Part shown: piece after piece, positions 41,835-52,655 of the stretch
Numbering within the stretch: position 1 is the stretch's first letter
Layout: every line of letters starts with the position of its first letter
Notes under the pieces: generated by a model
The model's database searches: none
What the model was told of the DNA's origin: nothing
What the model saw: only the letters and a program-made list of their open reading frames with translations
Program-made: the position numbers and the translations under genes
Assembly (NCBI GenBank): GCA_015491995.1
Contig: WGFY01000027.1
Location: 1-52,655, forward strand
Origin: Mesoaciditoga sp.
Lineage (GTDB): Bacteria > Thermotogota > Thermotogae > Mesoaciditogales > Mesoaciditogaceae
Reading direction: 5' to 3'
DNA: 52,655 nt

Positions 41835-41848
<14 letters not shown>
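40808..41848 (-). CDS. Dipeptide epimerase (L-Ala-D/L-Glu type, enolase superfamily)
   Basis: The 346-residue product is in the muconate-lactonizing subgroup of enolases. Visible are the KIKVG lysine pair (about residue 165), metal ligands in VVDANQGYS, VFEQP and AADESAKTKYD, and the far lysine in INIKLMKSG. A specific motif near the end, CMSESSLGIS, suits Ala-Glu epimerases used in peptidoglycan recycling. I chose the ATG at 41848, 6 bases after GGAGGTG. It overlaps nadD by 14 bases. Confidence 0.87.
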
Positions 41849-43690
<1,842 letters not shown>

Positions 43691-44428
43691 TCACCATTCT
43701 ATCGAAATTCTTAGTCCATTTCTATTTACACTGGACTTTAAGGAATTCGTATAATTTTCATATATGTAAGCGAGCTTCATGTTTCCTATGGAATACTGAA
43801 TTAGAGCATCCAATTTTTGTTCGTTAACCGCTGAAAACCCCACATCGTATCCAGTCTCGTAATATCCATACAACTGTATTCCGAAAAGTGAAAGGCTTCC
43901 CCATGCTCCGCCCTTAACCCATGGATATTTTACGCCCGCGAAACCGGCAAAGTTAAAATTGTCAAACAGGGCGCTGAGCGTTATATTAAAATTTGGATGA
44001 ACTTCCATTCCCTTTTCGTAGACATACGTTAACGCTTTGGGAATTCGGAACTCAACGCTCACATTTTCCCATATTTTTTGAATCGTACCCATACCAGCGG
44101 TTATGGAAACTGATGTTCCATCGTGGCAAAGGTCGAAGTCCATTCCAACTGACGTTTTCCCCAAAATAGATGCCACGGAATAGGCAATTCCGTTGGTTTC
44201 ATTATTCTCATACACCCCGATTTTCCCAGCAAATCCATCTTTAAATGGTTGAAATACGACAAAATTCATTTCATTTCCTTCAAAGTAGCTTTCGTAAGAA
44301 ATAGACCACTTTTGATTGATCACCATGTACGCCGGGTTGAAATTCAAGGCACTCCCCATAGGGAAATCCTCAGAAAACATAAATGAAGATACCAAAATCA
44401 AGAGCGAAAAAACCAAGTATTTCTTCAA
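43691..44428 (-). CDS. Exported putative beta-barrel protein
   Basis: The 245-residue product has a signal peptide (about 1-19, LLILVSSFMFSE). The rest is alternating aromatic/hydrophobic strands such as WSISYESYFEGNEMNFVVFQ and LDALIQYSIGNMKLAYIYE, and it ends in RISIEW, where a terminal aromatic residue is typical of outer-membrane barrels. No family is recognised. It could be an outer-sheath (toga) protein. It starts at TTG 44428, overlapping the yjbQ-family gene by 4 bases. Confidence 0.6.
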   Translation of the reverse strand: MKKYLVFSLLILVSSFMFSEDFPMGSALNFNPAYMVINQKWSISYESYFEGNEMNFVVFQPFKDGFAGKIGVYENNETNGIAYSVASILGKTSVGMDFDLCHDGTSVSITAGMGTIQKIWENVSVEFRIPKALTYVYEKGMEVHPNFNITLSALFDNFNFAGFAGVKYPWVKGGAWGSLSLFGIQLYGYYETGYDVGFSAVNEQKLDALIQYSIGNMKLAYIYENYTNSLKSSVNRNGLRISIEW

Positions 44429-44832
44429 TGTTGTTTTCCCCCTTCTAAGAGTGTTATCACCACTTGTCTTGTTCTCGGCCCATCAAACTCACAAAAGTAA
44501 ATTCCTTGCCATCTACCAAGCATCAGCTCTCCATTGTGAATGGGAATGGTTTCTGAAACCCCAACGATTGTTGAAAGAACATGGGCAGCAGAATTTCCCT
44601 CAACATGTGTGTAATTTTCCTTCCAAGGAACCAGTTCAATGAATTTTGATAGTATATCATCTTTCACAGACGGATCGGCATTTTCGTTGATCGTAACCGC
44701 AGCCGTTGTGTGAGGAACATACACCACACATATACCTTCTTGAACGCCATCTTGATGAACAAGCTTTCGAAGATGCTCAGTGATATCCACGAATTCGAAA
44801 TGTTCTGCAGTGTGCAACGTCATTTCTTTCAT
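44425..44832 (-). CDS. YjbQ-family (UPF0047) protein
   Basis: The 135-residue product matches the YjbQ fold: VDITEHLRKLV, GICVVYVPHTTAAVTINENADP, HVEGNSAAHVLSTIVG with histidines, and LGRWQGIYFCEFDGPRTRQV. Members bind a metal or phosphate and some have weak thiamine phosphate synthase activity; the physiological role is unclear. I place the start at ATG 44832, where the usual N-terminus begins, but a run of in-frame ATG and GTG codons back to 44847 gives five earlier options. Confidence 0.88.
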   Translation of the reverse strand: MKEMTLHTAEHFEFVDITEHLRKLVHQDGVQEGICVVYVPHTTAAVTINENADPSVKDDILSKFIELVPWKENYTHVEGNSAAHVLSTIVGVSETIPIHNGELMLGRWQGIYFCEFDGPRTRQVVITLLEGGKQH

Positions 44833-44850
44833 CATCACCATCACCATTCA

Positions 44851-45141
44851 CTACTCAAAATTTATGTTGGCTATTATCACCACATAGCCATTGTGCTCTT
44901 CCACAACAACTTTAATTTTATTTTCATCCGTTTTGAAAAGTTGTGAAGCTTTCTTCTGAATTTCGTTCTTTATCTCTGCAGTTTTTTCTTCGAGTTCTTT
45001 TGCATCTTTAAAGTCGTCTATTCTGTAAACCATGCGCCTCCCACTTCCGACAAGCGCATTCAATCTTTCTTTGGCAGAATCACGTGCATTTGTTTCAACT
45101 TTTTTTGTCTTTCTTCTCGTGAATATACTGAAGAATCCCAT
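44851..45141 (-). CDS. minE: Cell division topological specificity factor MinE
   Basis: MinE drives MinD off the membrane and sets the mid-cell division plane. The 96-residue product has an amphipathic N-terminal membrane helix (MGFFSIFTRRK), the MinD-contact segment RDSAKERLNALVGSGRR and a C-terminal dimerisation domain ending VVVEEHNGYVVIIANINFE. It lies 2 bases after minD. It is slightly longer than the enteric protein (88). Confidence 0.88.
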   Translation of the reverse strand: MGFFSIFTRRKTKKVETNARDSAKERLNALVGSGRRMVYRIDDFKDAKELEEKTAEIKNEIQKKASQLFKTDENKIKVVVEEHNGYVVIIANINFE

Positions 45142-45143
45142 AC

Positions 45144-45974
45144 TTAGTCATCTCCACTTTGATGACGTTTAAAAAATGATTTTATAGCCTCCAAGAAGCC
45201 TTTTTTGTCTTCCAATTCACTCAATTTTGGAATGGGTATCTCTTCGCCTTTTAACCTGCGAACTATTCCATTGAGTATCTTGTGCATATTCGCGCTACTG
45301 CCATCTTCTAAAACCAGTGGAATGCCCTTGTTGGTGGAAATTATTATGTCTTCCGAGTCAGGAACTATTCCCATCACCTCTATAGAAAGCGCAGATTTTA
45401 TATCATTTATGTTTAACATGTCTCCATGTCTCACCATATGAGCTTTGAATCTGTTCACTATTAGATGAATTTTATCATCTTGAAATCCCATATTCTCCAA
45501 CAAACCTATTACTCTATCGGCATCAGTTATGGCTGGTAACTCAGGGGTGGTGATCACAAGCGCTTCTTCGGCACCAGCTACGGCATTTCTGAATCCTCTT
45601 TCGATACCGGCCGGACAATCGACAAATATGTAGTCAAATCTTTCTTTCATTTCATTTATTATTCTTTTCATGTCATCAGGAGAGATCATCTCCTTTGTCG
45701 CTATCTGAGAAGCAGGTAGCAGACTCAAATTTTTGATCTGCTTGTGTCTAACAAGCGCATCAAAAACGTTGACTTTTCCATTGGCAACATCTATCAACGT
45801 GTAAATTATTCTGTTTTCGAGTCCCATAACAACGTCTAAATTCTTCAATCCTATATCGGCATCTATCAAGGCCACTCTTTCGCCACCTAACGCCATAGCC
45901 GTTCCCAAATTAGCGGTTAAGGTTGTTTTACCAACCCCTCCCTTTCCAGACGTCAGAACGTAAACTTTTGCCAA
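45144..45974 (-). CDS. minD: Septum site-determining ATPase MinD
   Basis: The 276-residue ATPase has the deviant Walker A SGKGGVGKTT (about 9-18), ALIDADIGLKNLDVVMGL, FVDCPAGIE and a C-terminal amphipathic membrane-binding helix (GFLEAIKSFFKR), which together identify MinD rather than ParA. It starts at TTG 45974. It is paired with minE, but minC, usually upstream, is not found; an unknown gene takes that place. Confidence 0.95.
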   Translation of the reverse strand: MAKVYVLTSGKGGVGKTTLTANLGTAMALGGERVALIDADIGLKNLDVVMGLENRIIYTLIDVANGKVNVFDALVRHKQIKNLSLLPASQIATKEMISPDDMKRIINEMKERFDYIFVDCPAGIERGFRNAVAGAEEALVITTPELPAITDADRVIGLLENMGFQDDKIHLIVNRFKAHMVRHGDMLNINDIKSALSIEVMGIVPDSEDIIISTNKGIPLVLEDGSSANMHKILNGIVRRLKGEEIPIPKLSELEDKKGFLEAIKSFFKRHQSGDD

Positions 45975-45989
45975 TCAAACATCACCCTC

Positions 45990-46649
45990 TTAAAAATCCA
46001 AAATCATAGAATTCATTTCGCTTACAACGGCGTCGGCAACGTTTCTCACCGCGTTGAAGCCAATGGCTCCAGCAAAGACCAATTCTTTGCTCATTCCACC
46101 TGTCTTTAAAACAGTCATGACTCCAAGGAAAAATTTTCTTTCACCAGTTGAAACTTCTCTTATCTCGTCCAAGGAAATCCTGGTTTTAGAATTCATAAGG
46201 CTTTCAATTGCTTCTATAGTCGATTCGGCAGATAATTTAAGAACGTTTTTAAAGGATTTAACACCATGTTTTGTGATCTCTTTCATTTCTCTGCCCTTTG
46301 TAATTTCGACATTCACTTCCATTTCCATTCCATCCTCAGAAAAACCCACGGATTCTATTTTAAACAATTCTCCACTTTCTTTTTTCTCTTCGGAATTCGC
46401 ACCCTCCATACCTGATCGATTGTCAATTTGAGCAACACTTATTATTCTCCTATCTATCCTCTCACCTGTAATCGTGAGAACAGCTGTTTCTATATCCCTC
46501 ACTATCTGTTTCGAGCTCTTGTTGCCGGAAGAAAGAATGTGGATCTCTCTCATTTCGCCATTACCACCATCAACAACAACCCTTGCTTTCTCTATTCCAT
46601 CAAGAGAAGTCAATATTCTTTCAAGCTCCTTGGTCTCTTTCTCGTTCAA
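45990..46649 (-). CDS. Unknown two-part protein beside minD
   Basis: I do not recognise a named family. Residues about 8-75 form a compact alpha/beta segment (LERILTSLDGIEKARVVVDG, EIHILSSGNKSSKQIVRDIE, RRIISVAQI) of the kind seen in scattered bacterial proteins. A charged linker follows, then residues about 95-219 form a beta/alpha domain (VKSFKNVLKLSAESTIEAIE, ERKFFLGVMTVLKTGG). There is no signal peptide or membrane segment. It occupies the usual minC position but shows no MinC-like beta-helix or domain. It starts at TTG 46649. Confidence 0.75.
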   Translation of the reverse strand: MNEKETKELERILTSLDGIEKARVVVDGGNGEMREIHILSSGNKSSKQIVRDIETAVLTITGERIDRRIISVAQIDNRSGMEGANSEEKKESGELFKIESVGFSEDGMEMEVNVEITKGREMKEITKHGVKSFKNVLKLSAESTIEAIESLMNSKTRISLDEIREVSTGERKFFLGVMTVLKTGGMSKELVFAGAIGFNAVRNVADAVVSEMNSMILDF

Positions 46650-46665
46650 CTCTCTTCCCCCTTTT

Positions 46666-47190
46666 TTAACGATACCTCTTTACGGTGAATCTATAAATAT
46701 TTACGTCTTTAAACTCACTGATCCCAGCTTTCGCTTTCGCAATCCGAATTTGGCTTTCAACATCATCAACACCTTCCAAATCGGGAAGGAGTAATCCACG
46801 TTTCCAGCCGTTTTCGACTATTACACCATACTTTTTGGGATCGAGTTCATAAACATTCTTGATCTTCTCAGGAGACGAAAGAACGTCCACACTCACCACT
46901 ATAGAGTCAAGTTCTTCCAGTCGAACCGGTTCAAATCTTGGATCGTTCAGTGCAGCTTCTAAAGCGTTTTGTGAAATTTCATGAGCGATATTTGAAGTCG
47001 TTGGTAGAAAAGTTCCTATGCACCCTCGCAAATCATCATTCTCTTTGTGAAGGGTCACAAAAACACCAGCTTTTTGTTTGAACATTTCAGATGGTAACAC
47101 ACCGTATTTCGGTTCTAAAATAATTCCGCCCCTAATTTTAGATTCTATCACCTTTATGGCCCATTTAACAAATGGGTGATTTCCTTTCAT
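46666..47190 (-). CDS. AMMECR1-domain protein
   Basis: The 174-residue product has the AMMECR1 core: GVFVTLHKENDDLRGCIGTF, with the family's nearly invariant LRGCIG, then the NALEAALNDPRFEPV and GLLLPDLEGVDDVESQIRIA segments. The family occurs in all domains of life and its biochemical role is unknown. Its start overlaps the phosphofructokinase stop by 4 bases. Confidence 0.93.
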   Translation of the reverse strand: MKGNHPFVKWAIKVIESKIRGGIILEPKYGVLPSEMFKQKAGVFVTLHKENDDLRGCIGTFLPTTSNIAHEISQNALEAALNDPRFEPVRLEELDSIVVSVDVLSSPEKIKNVYELDPKKYGVIVENGWKRGLLLPDLEGVDDVESQIRIAKAKAGISEFKDVNIYRFTVKRYR

Positions 47191-48206
47191 CCAAAAAACA
47201 TCTCCGCAAGTTTATAATACTCATATGGCACAAGCTTTTTGGTGGAGACTCCATATTCCAATGGGATGGAAATGATATCGTTGCCACGTAGCGCTACCAT
47301 TCGCCCAAAATCACCTTGTTGAACGAGTTTCATCGCTTTCACACCGTAACGAGTCCCTAATATTCTGTCAAATGCCGTAGGCGTTCCACCTCTCAACAAG
47401 TGTCCGAGTACAACCGAACGCGTTTCGTAACCTGTTTTTTGTTCTATAACCTCTGAAAGGTAATGTGCTATGCCACCTAATTTTATATGTCCAAAAGCGT
47501 CTATATTTTCCTTGTCTCCCACCACACTTCCAAGATCCGTTGGCTTGAACCCTTCCGCAATTGCAATTACCGCGTAACCTTTGAGTTTCATTCTTTTGTC
47601 AATAATCTTGATTATCTCATCAATGGTTCGTGGAAATTCTGGTATCAATATCAAATGAGCTCCAGCGGCAAGACCCGCTTCCAACGTTATCCATCCGGCA
47701 TTTCTTCCCATCAGTTCCACAAACATTACACGTTCATGAGATTTTGCCGTTGATTGAAGACGATCTATGGCATCCGCTCCCACGTTAACGGCCGTGTGAA
47801 ATCCAAAGGTGTAATCGGTATTTGACACATCATTGTCTATCGTTTTAGGAACACCTACAATTTTCAAACCTCTTGAGGAAAATTTTGCCGCAACACTTAA
47901 CGTGTCATCTCCTCCTATCGCGATCAAGGCATCTATTTGATGTTTTTTAAGATTTTTCTCGATTTTTTCCGCTCCTTCATCAATCGAAAATGGATTCACC
48001 CTTGAAGTTCCAAGAATTGTGCCACCGATTAAATGTATGCCTTCAACGTCATCATTGCCAAGTTCCACGTAAGTGTCTTCGACAGCTCCCCTCCATCCTC
48101 GCCTTATACCGATCATTTCTTCTTCATTTCTCGCCTTCACAATTCCTCTGATAACGGCGTTGAGTCCCGGACAATCCCCTCCACCTGTAAGTATCGCTAC
48201 CCTCAA
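47187..48206 (-). CDS. 6-phosphofructokinase with pyrophosphate-type active-site residues
   Basis: The enzyme phosphorylates fructose 6-phosphate. The 339-residue product has TGGGDCPGLN at the phosphoryl-donor site, GGDDTLSVA with Asp101 where ATP enzymes have Gly104, VPKTIDNDV with Lys121 where ATP enzymes have Gly124, and MGRNAGWITLEAG. Asp and Lys at these positions mark pyrophosphate-using enzymes, so PPi is the predicted donor. I chose TTG 48206, preceded by GAGGTGAT at good spacing, over GTG 48215. It lies directly after the ATP synthase genes. Confidence 0.9.
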   Translation of the reverse strand: MRVAILTGGGDCPGLNAVIRGIVKARNEEEMIGIRRGWRGAVEDTYVELGNDDVEGIHLIGGTILGTSRVNPFSIDEGAEKIEKNLKKHQIDALIAIGGDDTLSVAAKFSSRGLKIVGVPKTIDNDVSNTDYTFGFHTAVNVGADAIDRLQSTAKSHERVMFVELMGRNAGWITLEAGLAAGAHLILIPEFPRTIDEIIKIIDKRMKLKGYAVIAIAEGFKPTDLGSVVGDKENIDAFGHIKLGGIAHYLSEVIEQKTGYETRSVVLGHLLRGGTPTAFDRILGTRYGVKAMKLVQQGDFGRMVALRGNDIISIPLEYGVSTKKLVPYEYYKLAEMFFG

Positions 48207-48216
48207 CCTTATCACC

Positions 48217-48615
48217 TCATTTTTTTTGAGCCACCTTTAGACGGGTCAAAGCACGTTGCACATTCCCCTCAGCTTGGCGGCCATGAATTTCATCTTCGGT
48301 ACCTTCAAGTTCCAATTTGGCTTGCTCTAAGGCCCTTCTTGCACGTTCCAAATCTATTTCCTCGGCTCTCTCAGCTGCATCCGAAAGCACGACAAACTTG
48401 TTGTTTGAAAATTCCGCTATTCCTCCGTAAATGGCAAAGACTTGTCTCTTTCCTTCATCATCTTCCAATTCAAGTTCTGAGATTGCCATAGCTGCCAAAA
48501 GGGGAGATCTATTTTGAAGCGTTCCCATAGCTCCTTCAATTGTTTTGAATTCGACAAAACGTGCTTTTCCATCGAAAACATGTTTTTCGGGAGTGATGAT
48601 AACCACTCTGAACAC
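48217..48615 (-). CDS. atpC: F1 ATP synthase epsilon subunit
   Basis: The 132-residue product has the epsilon beta-sandwich with FRVVIITPEKHVFDGKA, EGAMGTLQNRSPLLAAM, YGGIAEFSNNKFVVLSD, and a C-terminal helical hairpin rich in Glu, Arg and Ala. It is part of the rotor stalk and can inhibit ATP hydrolysis. It starts at a GTG after AGGAGC and follows atpD by 2 bases. Confidence 0.95.
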   Translation of the reverse strand: MFRVVIITPEKHVFDGKARFVEFKTIEGAMGTLQNRSPLLAAMAISELELEDDEGKRQVFAIYGGIAEFSNNKFVVLSDAAERAEEIDLERARRALEQAKLELEGTEDEIHGRQAEGNVQRALTRLKVAQKK

Positions 48616-48617
48616 TT

Positions 48618-50883
<2,266 letters not shown>

Positions 50884-50884
50884 A

Positions 50885-52396
50885 TTAGCTCACCTTGAAC
50901 TTCTCTTTGAATTTTTCAATCGAGTTTCTAAGTGATTCCTCCGTTTCTTTTTGTAAGTCCTTAGATTGTTCTATGGATTCAAGAACGTCCAAATGCTTTT
51001 CCTTCATGTAGTCAATGAACTCCCTTTCAAACCTTCTAACATCTTCTACGTCAAGATCGTCAAGGTAACCTCTGACTCCTGTATATAAAAATACAACCTG
51101 CTCTTCAAATGGCATAGGAGCATATTGTTCTTGTTTTAGAAGTTCCATAAGATGTTGCCCTCTCGTGATCTGAGCTTGAGTCGAAGGATCGAGTTCAGTC
51201 GAAAATTGGGCAAATGCTTCCAATTCCCTAAATTGAGCAAGCTCTATTCTTAAATTACCGGCAACTTTTTTCATCGCTTTCGTCTGAGCGGCTCCACCAA
51301 CTCGAGAAACCGATAATCCCACATTAACAGCCGGTCTGAATCCGGAATAAAAAAGAGAAGATTCCAAGTATATTTGACCATCGGTTATTGATATGACATT
51401 TGTTGGAATGTAAGCACTCACATCGTTGGCCTGCGTTTCTATGATGGGTAAAGCTGTCATAGAGCCTCCACCTAACTCATCACTCAATCTCGCAGCTCTT
51501 TCGAGAAGCCTAGAATGAAGGTAAAAAACATCTCCTGGGTAAGCTTCACGACCAGGGGGTCTCCTCAAAAGAAGCGATATTTCCCTGTAGGCGACGGCGT
51601 GCTTGCTCAAGTCATCGTACACCACTAAAGTATCTTTCCCTGAAAGCATCAATTCTTCAGCAATGGTCGCCCCAGCGTAAGGGGCAAGATAAAGCAAAGG
51701 AGCCGGATCGCTGGCAGAGGCAACGACAACGGTGGTATAATCCATCGCCCCGTGCTGTTTGAACTTTTCAACTGTTCTTGCAACAGCCGCACCTTTCTGT
51801 CCTATCGCAACGTAAACACAATAAACATTTTTACCTTTTTGATTGATAATGGTGTCCACCGCAATGGCGGTTTTACCCGTTTGCCTGTCCCCTACTATCA
51901 ACTCTCTTTGGCCTCTTCCAATCGGAATCATCGAATCGATGGATTTCAAACCAGTTTGAAGTGGGGTGTTTACTGGCTGTCTCTCAATGATACCAACTGC
52001 TTTTCTTTCGATAGGCTTTTTCTTCTTAGTCAAAATCGGCTTTCCACCATCCAACGGGTTCCCCATCGGATCTATCACTCTGCCGATAAGCTCATTACCA
52101 ACAGGTACTTCAACAATTCTATGTGTTCTTTCGACTAAATTTCCTTCTTTGATATCTTTATAATCTCCAAGTATTACAACTCCAACGTTATCCTCTTCCA
52201 AATTTATGGCCATTCCCATACTTTCGTTTTGAAACTTCACCAACTCGTTGGACATAACGTTTTCAAGGCCGTAAACGCGAGCAATCCCGTCACCGATTTG
52301 CATGACGCGCCCAACTTCCTTCAAATCTGGGATGTTTTCAAAACTCTCTATCTTCTCGCGCAGAACCCTGGTAATCTCGTCTGGGTTTATACGCAT
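50885..52396 (-). CDS. atpA: F1 ATP synthase alpha subunit
   Basis: The 503-residue product has the nucleotide-binding P-loop [10 protein letters not shown] (about 169-178), the [14 protein letters not shown] loop, [12 protein letters not shown] and [15 protein letters not shown] segments, and a C-terminal helical domain. Alpha subunits bind ATP without turnover and alternate with beta. It starts at ATG after TGGAGG, 36 bases after atpH. Confidence 0.98.
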   Translation of the reverse strand: MRINPDEITRVLREKIESFENIPDLKEVGRVMQIGDGIARVYGLENVMSNELVKFQNESMGMAINLEEDNVGVVILGDYKDIKEGNLVERTHRIVEVPVGNELIGRVIDPMGNPLDGGKPILTKKKKPIERKAVGIIERQPVNTPLQTGLKSIDSMIPIGRGQRELIVGDRQTGKTAIAVDTIINQKGKNVYCVYVAIGQKGAAVARTVEKFKQHGAMDYTTVVVASASDPAPLLYLAPYAGATIAEELMLSGKDTLVVYDDLSKHAVAYREISLLLRRPPGREAYPGDVFYLHSRLLERAARLSDELGGGSMTALPIIETQANDVSAYIPTNVISITDGQIYLESSLFYSGFRPAVNVGLSVSRVGGAAQTKAMKKVAGNLRIELAQFRELEAFAQFSTELDPSTQAQITRGQHLMELLKQEQYAPMPFEEQVVFLYTGVRGYLDDLDVEDVRRFEREFIDYMKEKHLDVLESIEQSKDLQKETEESLRNSIEKFKEKFKVS

Positions 52397-52432
52397 TTAA
52401 TCAACCTCCATTCACATCTGTCGACTTGGTCG

Positions 52433-52655
52433 TTAAAGCGGAAAAGATGTTCTCACAAGAGATCCGCTCATAAAGCTGGCCACTTTTTTGAGTGCACCAG
52501 CTGCGCTTAGATCCACTACAGAATCCTCAAAATCTATTACCACACCAGCCAGAAGTTTCTCATCGTACAAAACTTCAACGACTGGATCCAGTTTTCTAAT
52601 TTCTTTAATCACTTTGATTATTTCACTTTTTTCATTTTCATCAAGCCGCTGGGCA
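52433..52655 (-). CDS. atpH: F1 ATP synthase delta subunit, C-terminal part only
   Basis: The frame is open from the window end to a TAA at 52433, giving the last 74 residues. EVLYDEKLLAGVVIDFEDS and VVDLSAAGALKKVAS match the C-terminal domain of the delta subunit (OSCP), which ties F1 to the peripheral stalk. Position directly before atpA supports it. The start and the upstream F0 genes lie outside the window. Confidence 0.88.
   Translation of the reverse strand, partial: AQRLDENEKSEIIKVIKEIRKLDPVVEVLYDEKLLAGVVIDFEDSVVDLSAAGALKKVASFMSGSLVRTSFPL

Overview
This window reads as chromosomal DNA of a Thermotogota-like (Thermotogales/Mesoaciditogales-type) bacterium. It is moderately AT-rich, very gene-dense, and has tightly overlapping genes, many of them with TTG or GTG starts. 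Three things point to this phylum. The dihydrofolate reductase matches, from memory, the unusual Thermotoga maritima type. The flagellar genes use a CheC-like FliY. Broad housekeeping genes are packed into very long operons. The phylum is an inference from protein resemblance; no rRNA gene is present. I see no tRNA, rRNA, CRISPR array, prophage or intact insertion sequence.

Left block (1-13489, mostly minus strand). It holds a truncated S9-type peptidase, a 360-base gap with a possible zinc-ribbon gene remnant, an orphan sugar-type solute-binding protein with its own promoter and terminator, and coaE. A lone plus-strand osmC-type gene follows. Then comes a minus-strand run: two nitrilase-fold proteins lacking the catalytic cysteine, transketolase, queH, a PucR-type regulator, an RsbW-like kinase, trmFO, a Cache/GAF/HD-GYP signalling protein and ligA. 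ligA appears to start at CTG.

Middle block (13625-39890, plus strand). A strong promoter drives rpmH-rnpA-yidD-yidC-jag, the classic ribosome/membrane-insertion operon. It continues without a break into histidine degradation (ftcD, hutI), rlmH, a CNNM/CorC transporter-like protein, cdd, a secreted GH13 amylase, a DUF4139-like protein, yqeK, a degenerate LytR/CpsA/Psr-like protein and arginine deiminase. A sigma-28-like flagellar promoter then precedes an unknown gene plus fliS, closed by a clear terminator. Next is a flagellar hook/motor/switch operon (MotE-like protein, fliK, flgD, flgE, flbD, motA, motB, fliL, fliM, fliY) that runs into uvrB and rnhB.

Right block (39872-52655, minus strand). 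One uninterrupted directon runs from the F1 ATP synthase genes (atpH partial, atpA, atpG, atpD, atpC) through a phosphofructokinase with pyrophosphate-type residues, an AMMECR1 protein, an unknown two-part protein, minD, minE, a YjbQ-family protein, a putative beta-barrel protein, obg, nadD, a dipeptide epimerase, DHFR and a MarR regulator. Gaps are at most 36 bases and many genes overlap by 4.

I did not find a clearly new multi-gene system. The best leads are the tandem catalytically dead nitrilase-like pair, the sigma-28 promoter in front of an unknown gene joined to fliS, the CTG start of ligA, the unknown protein beside minDE with no minC, and the altered cofactor and catalytic motifs in phosphofructokinase, transketolase, RlmH and the LCP-like protein.
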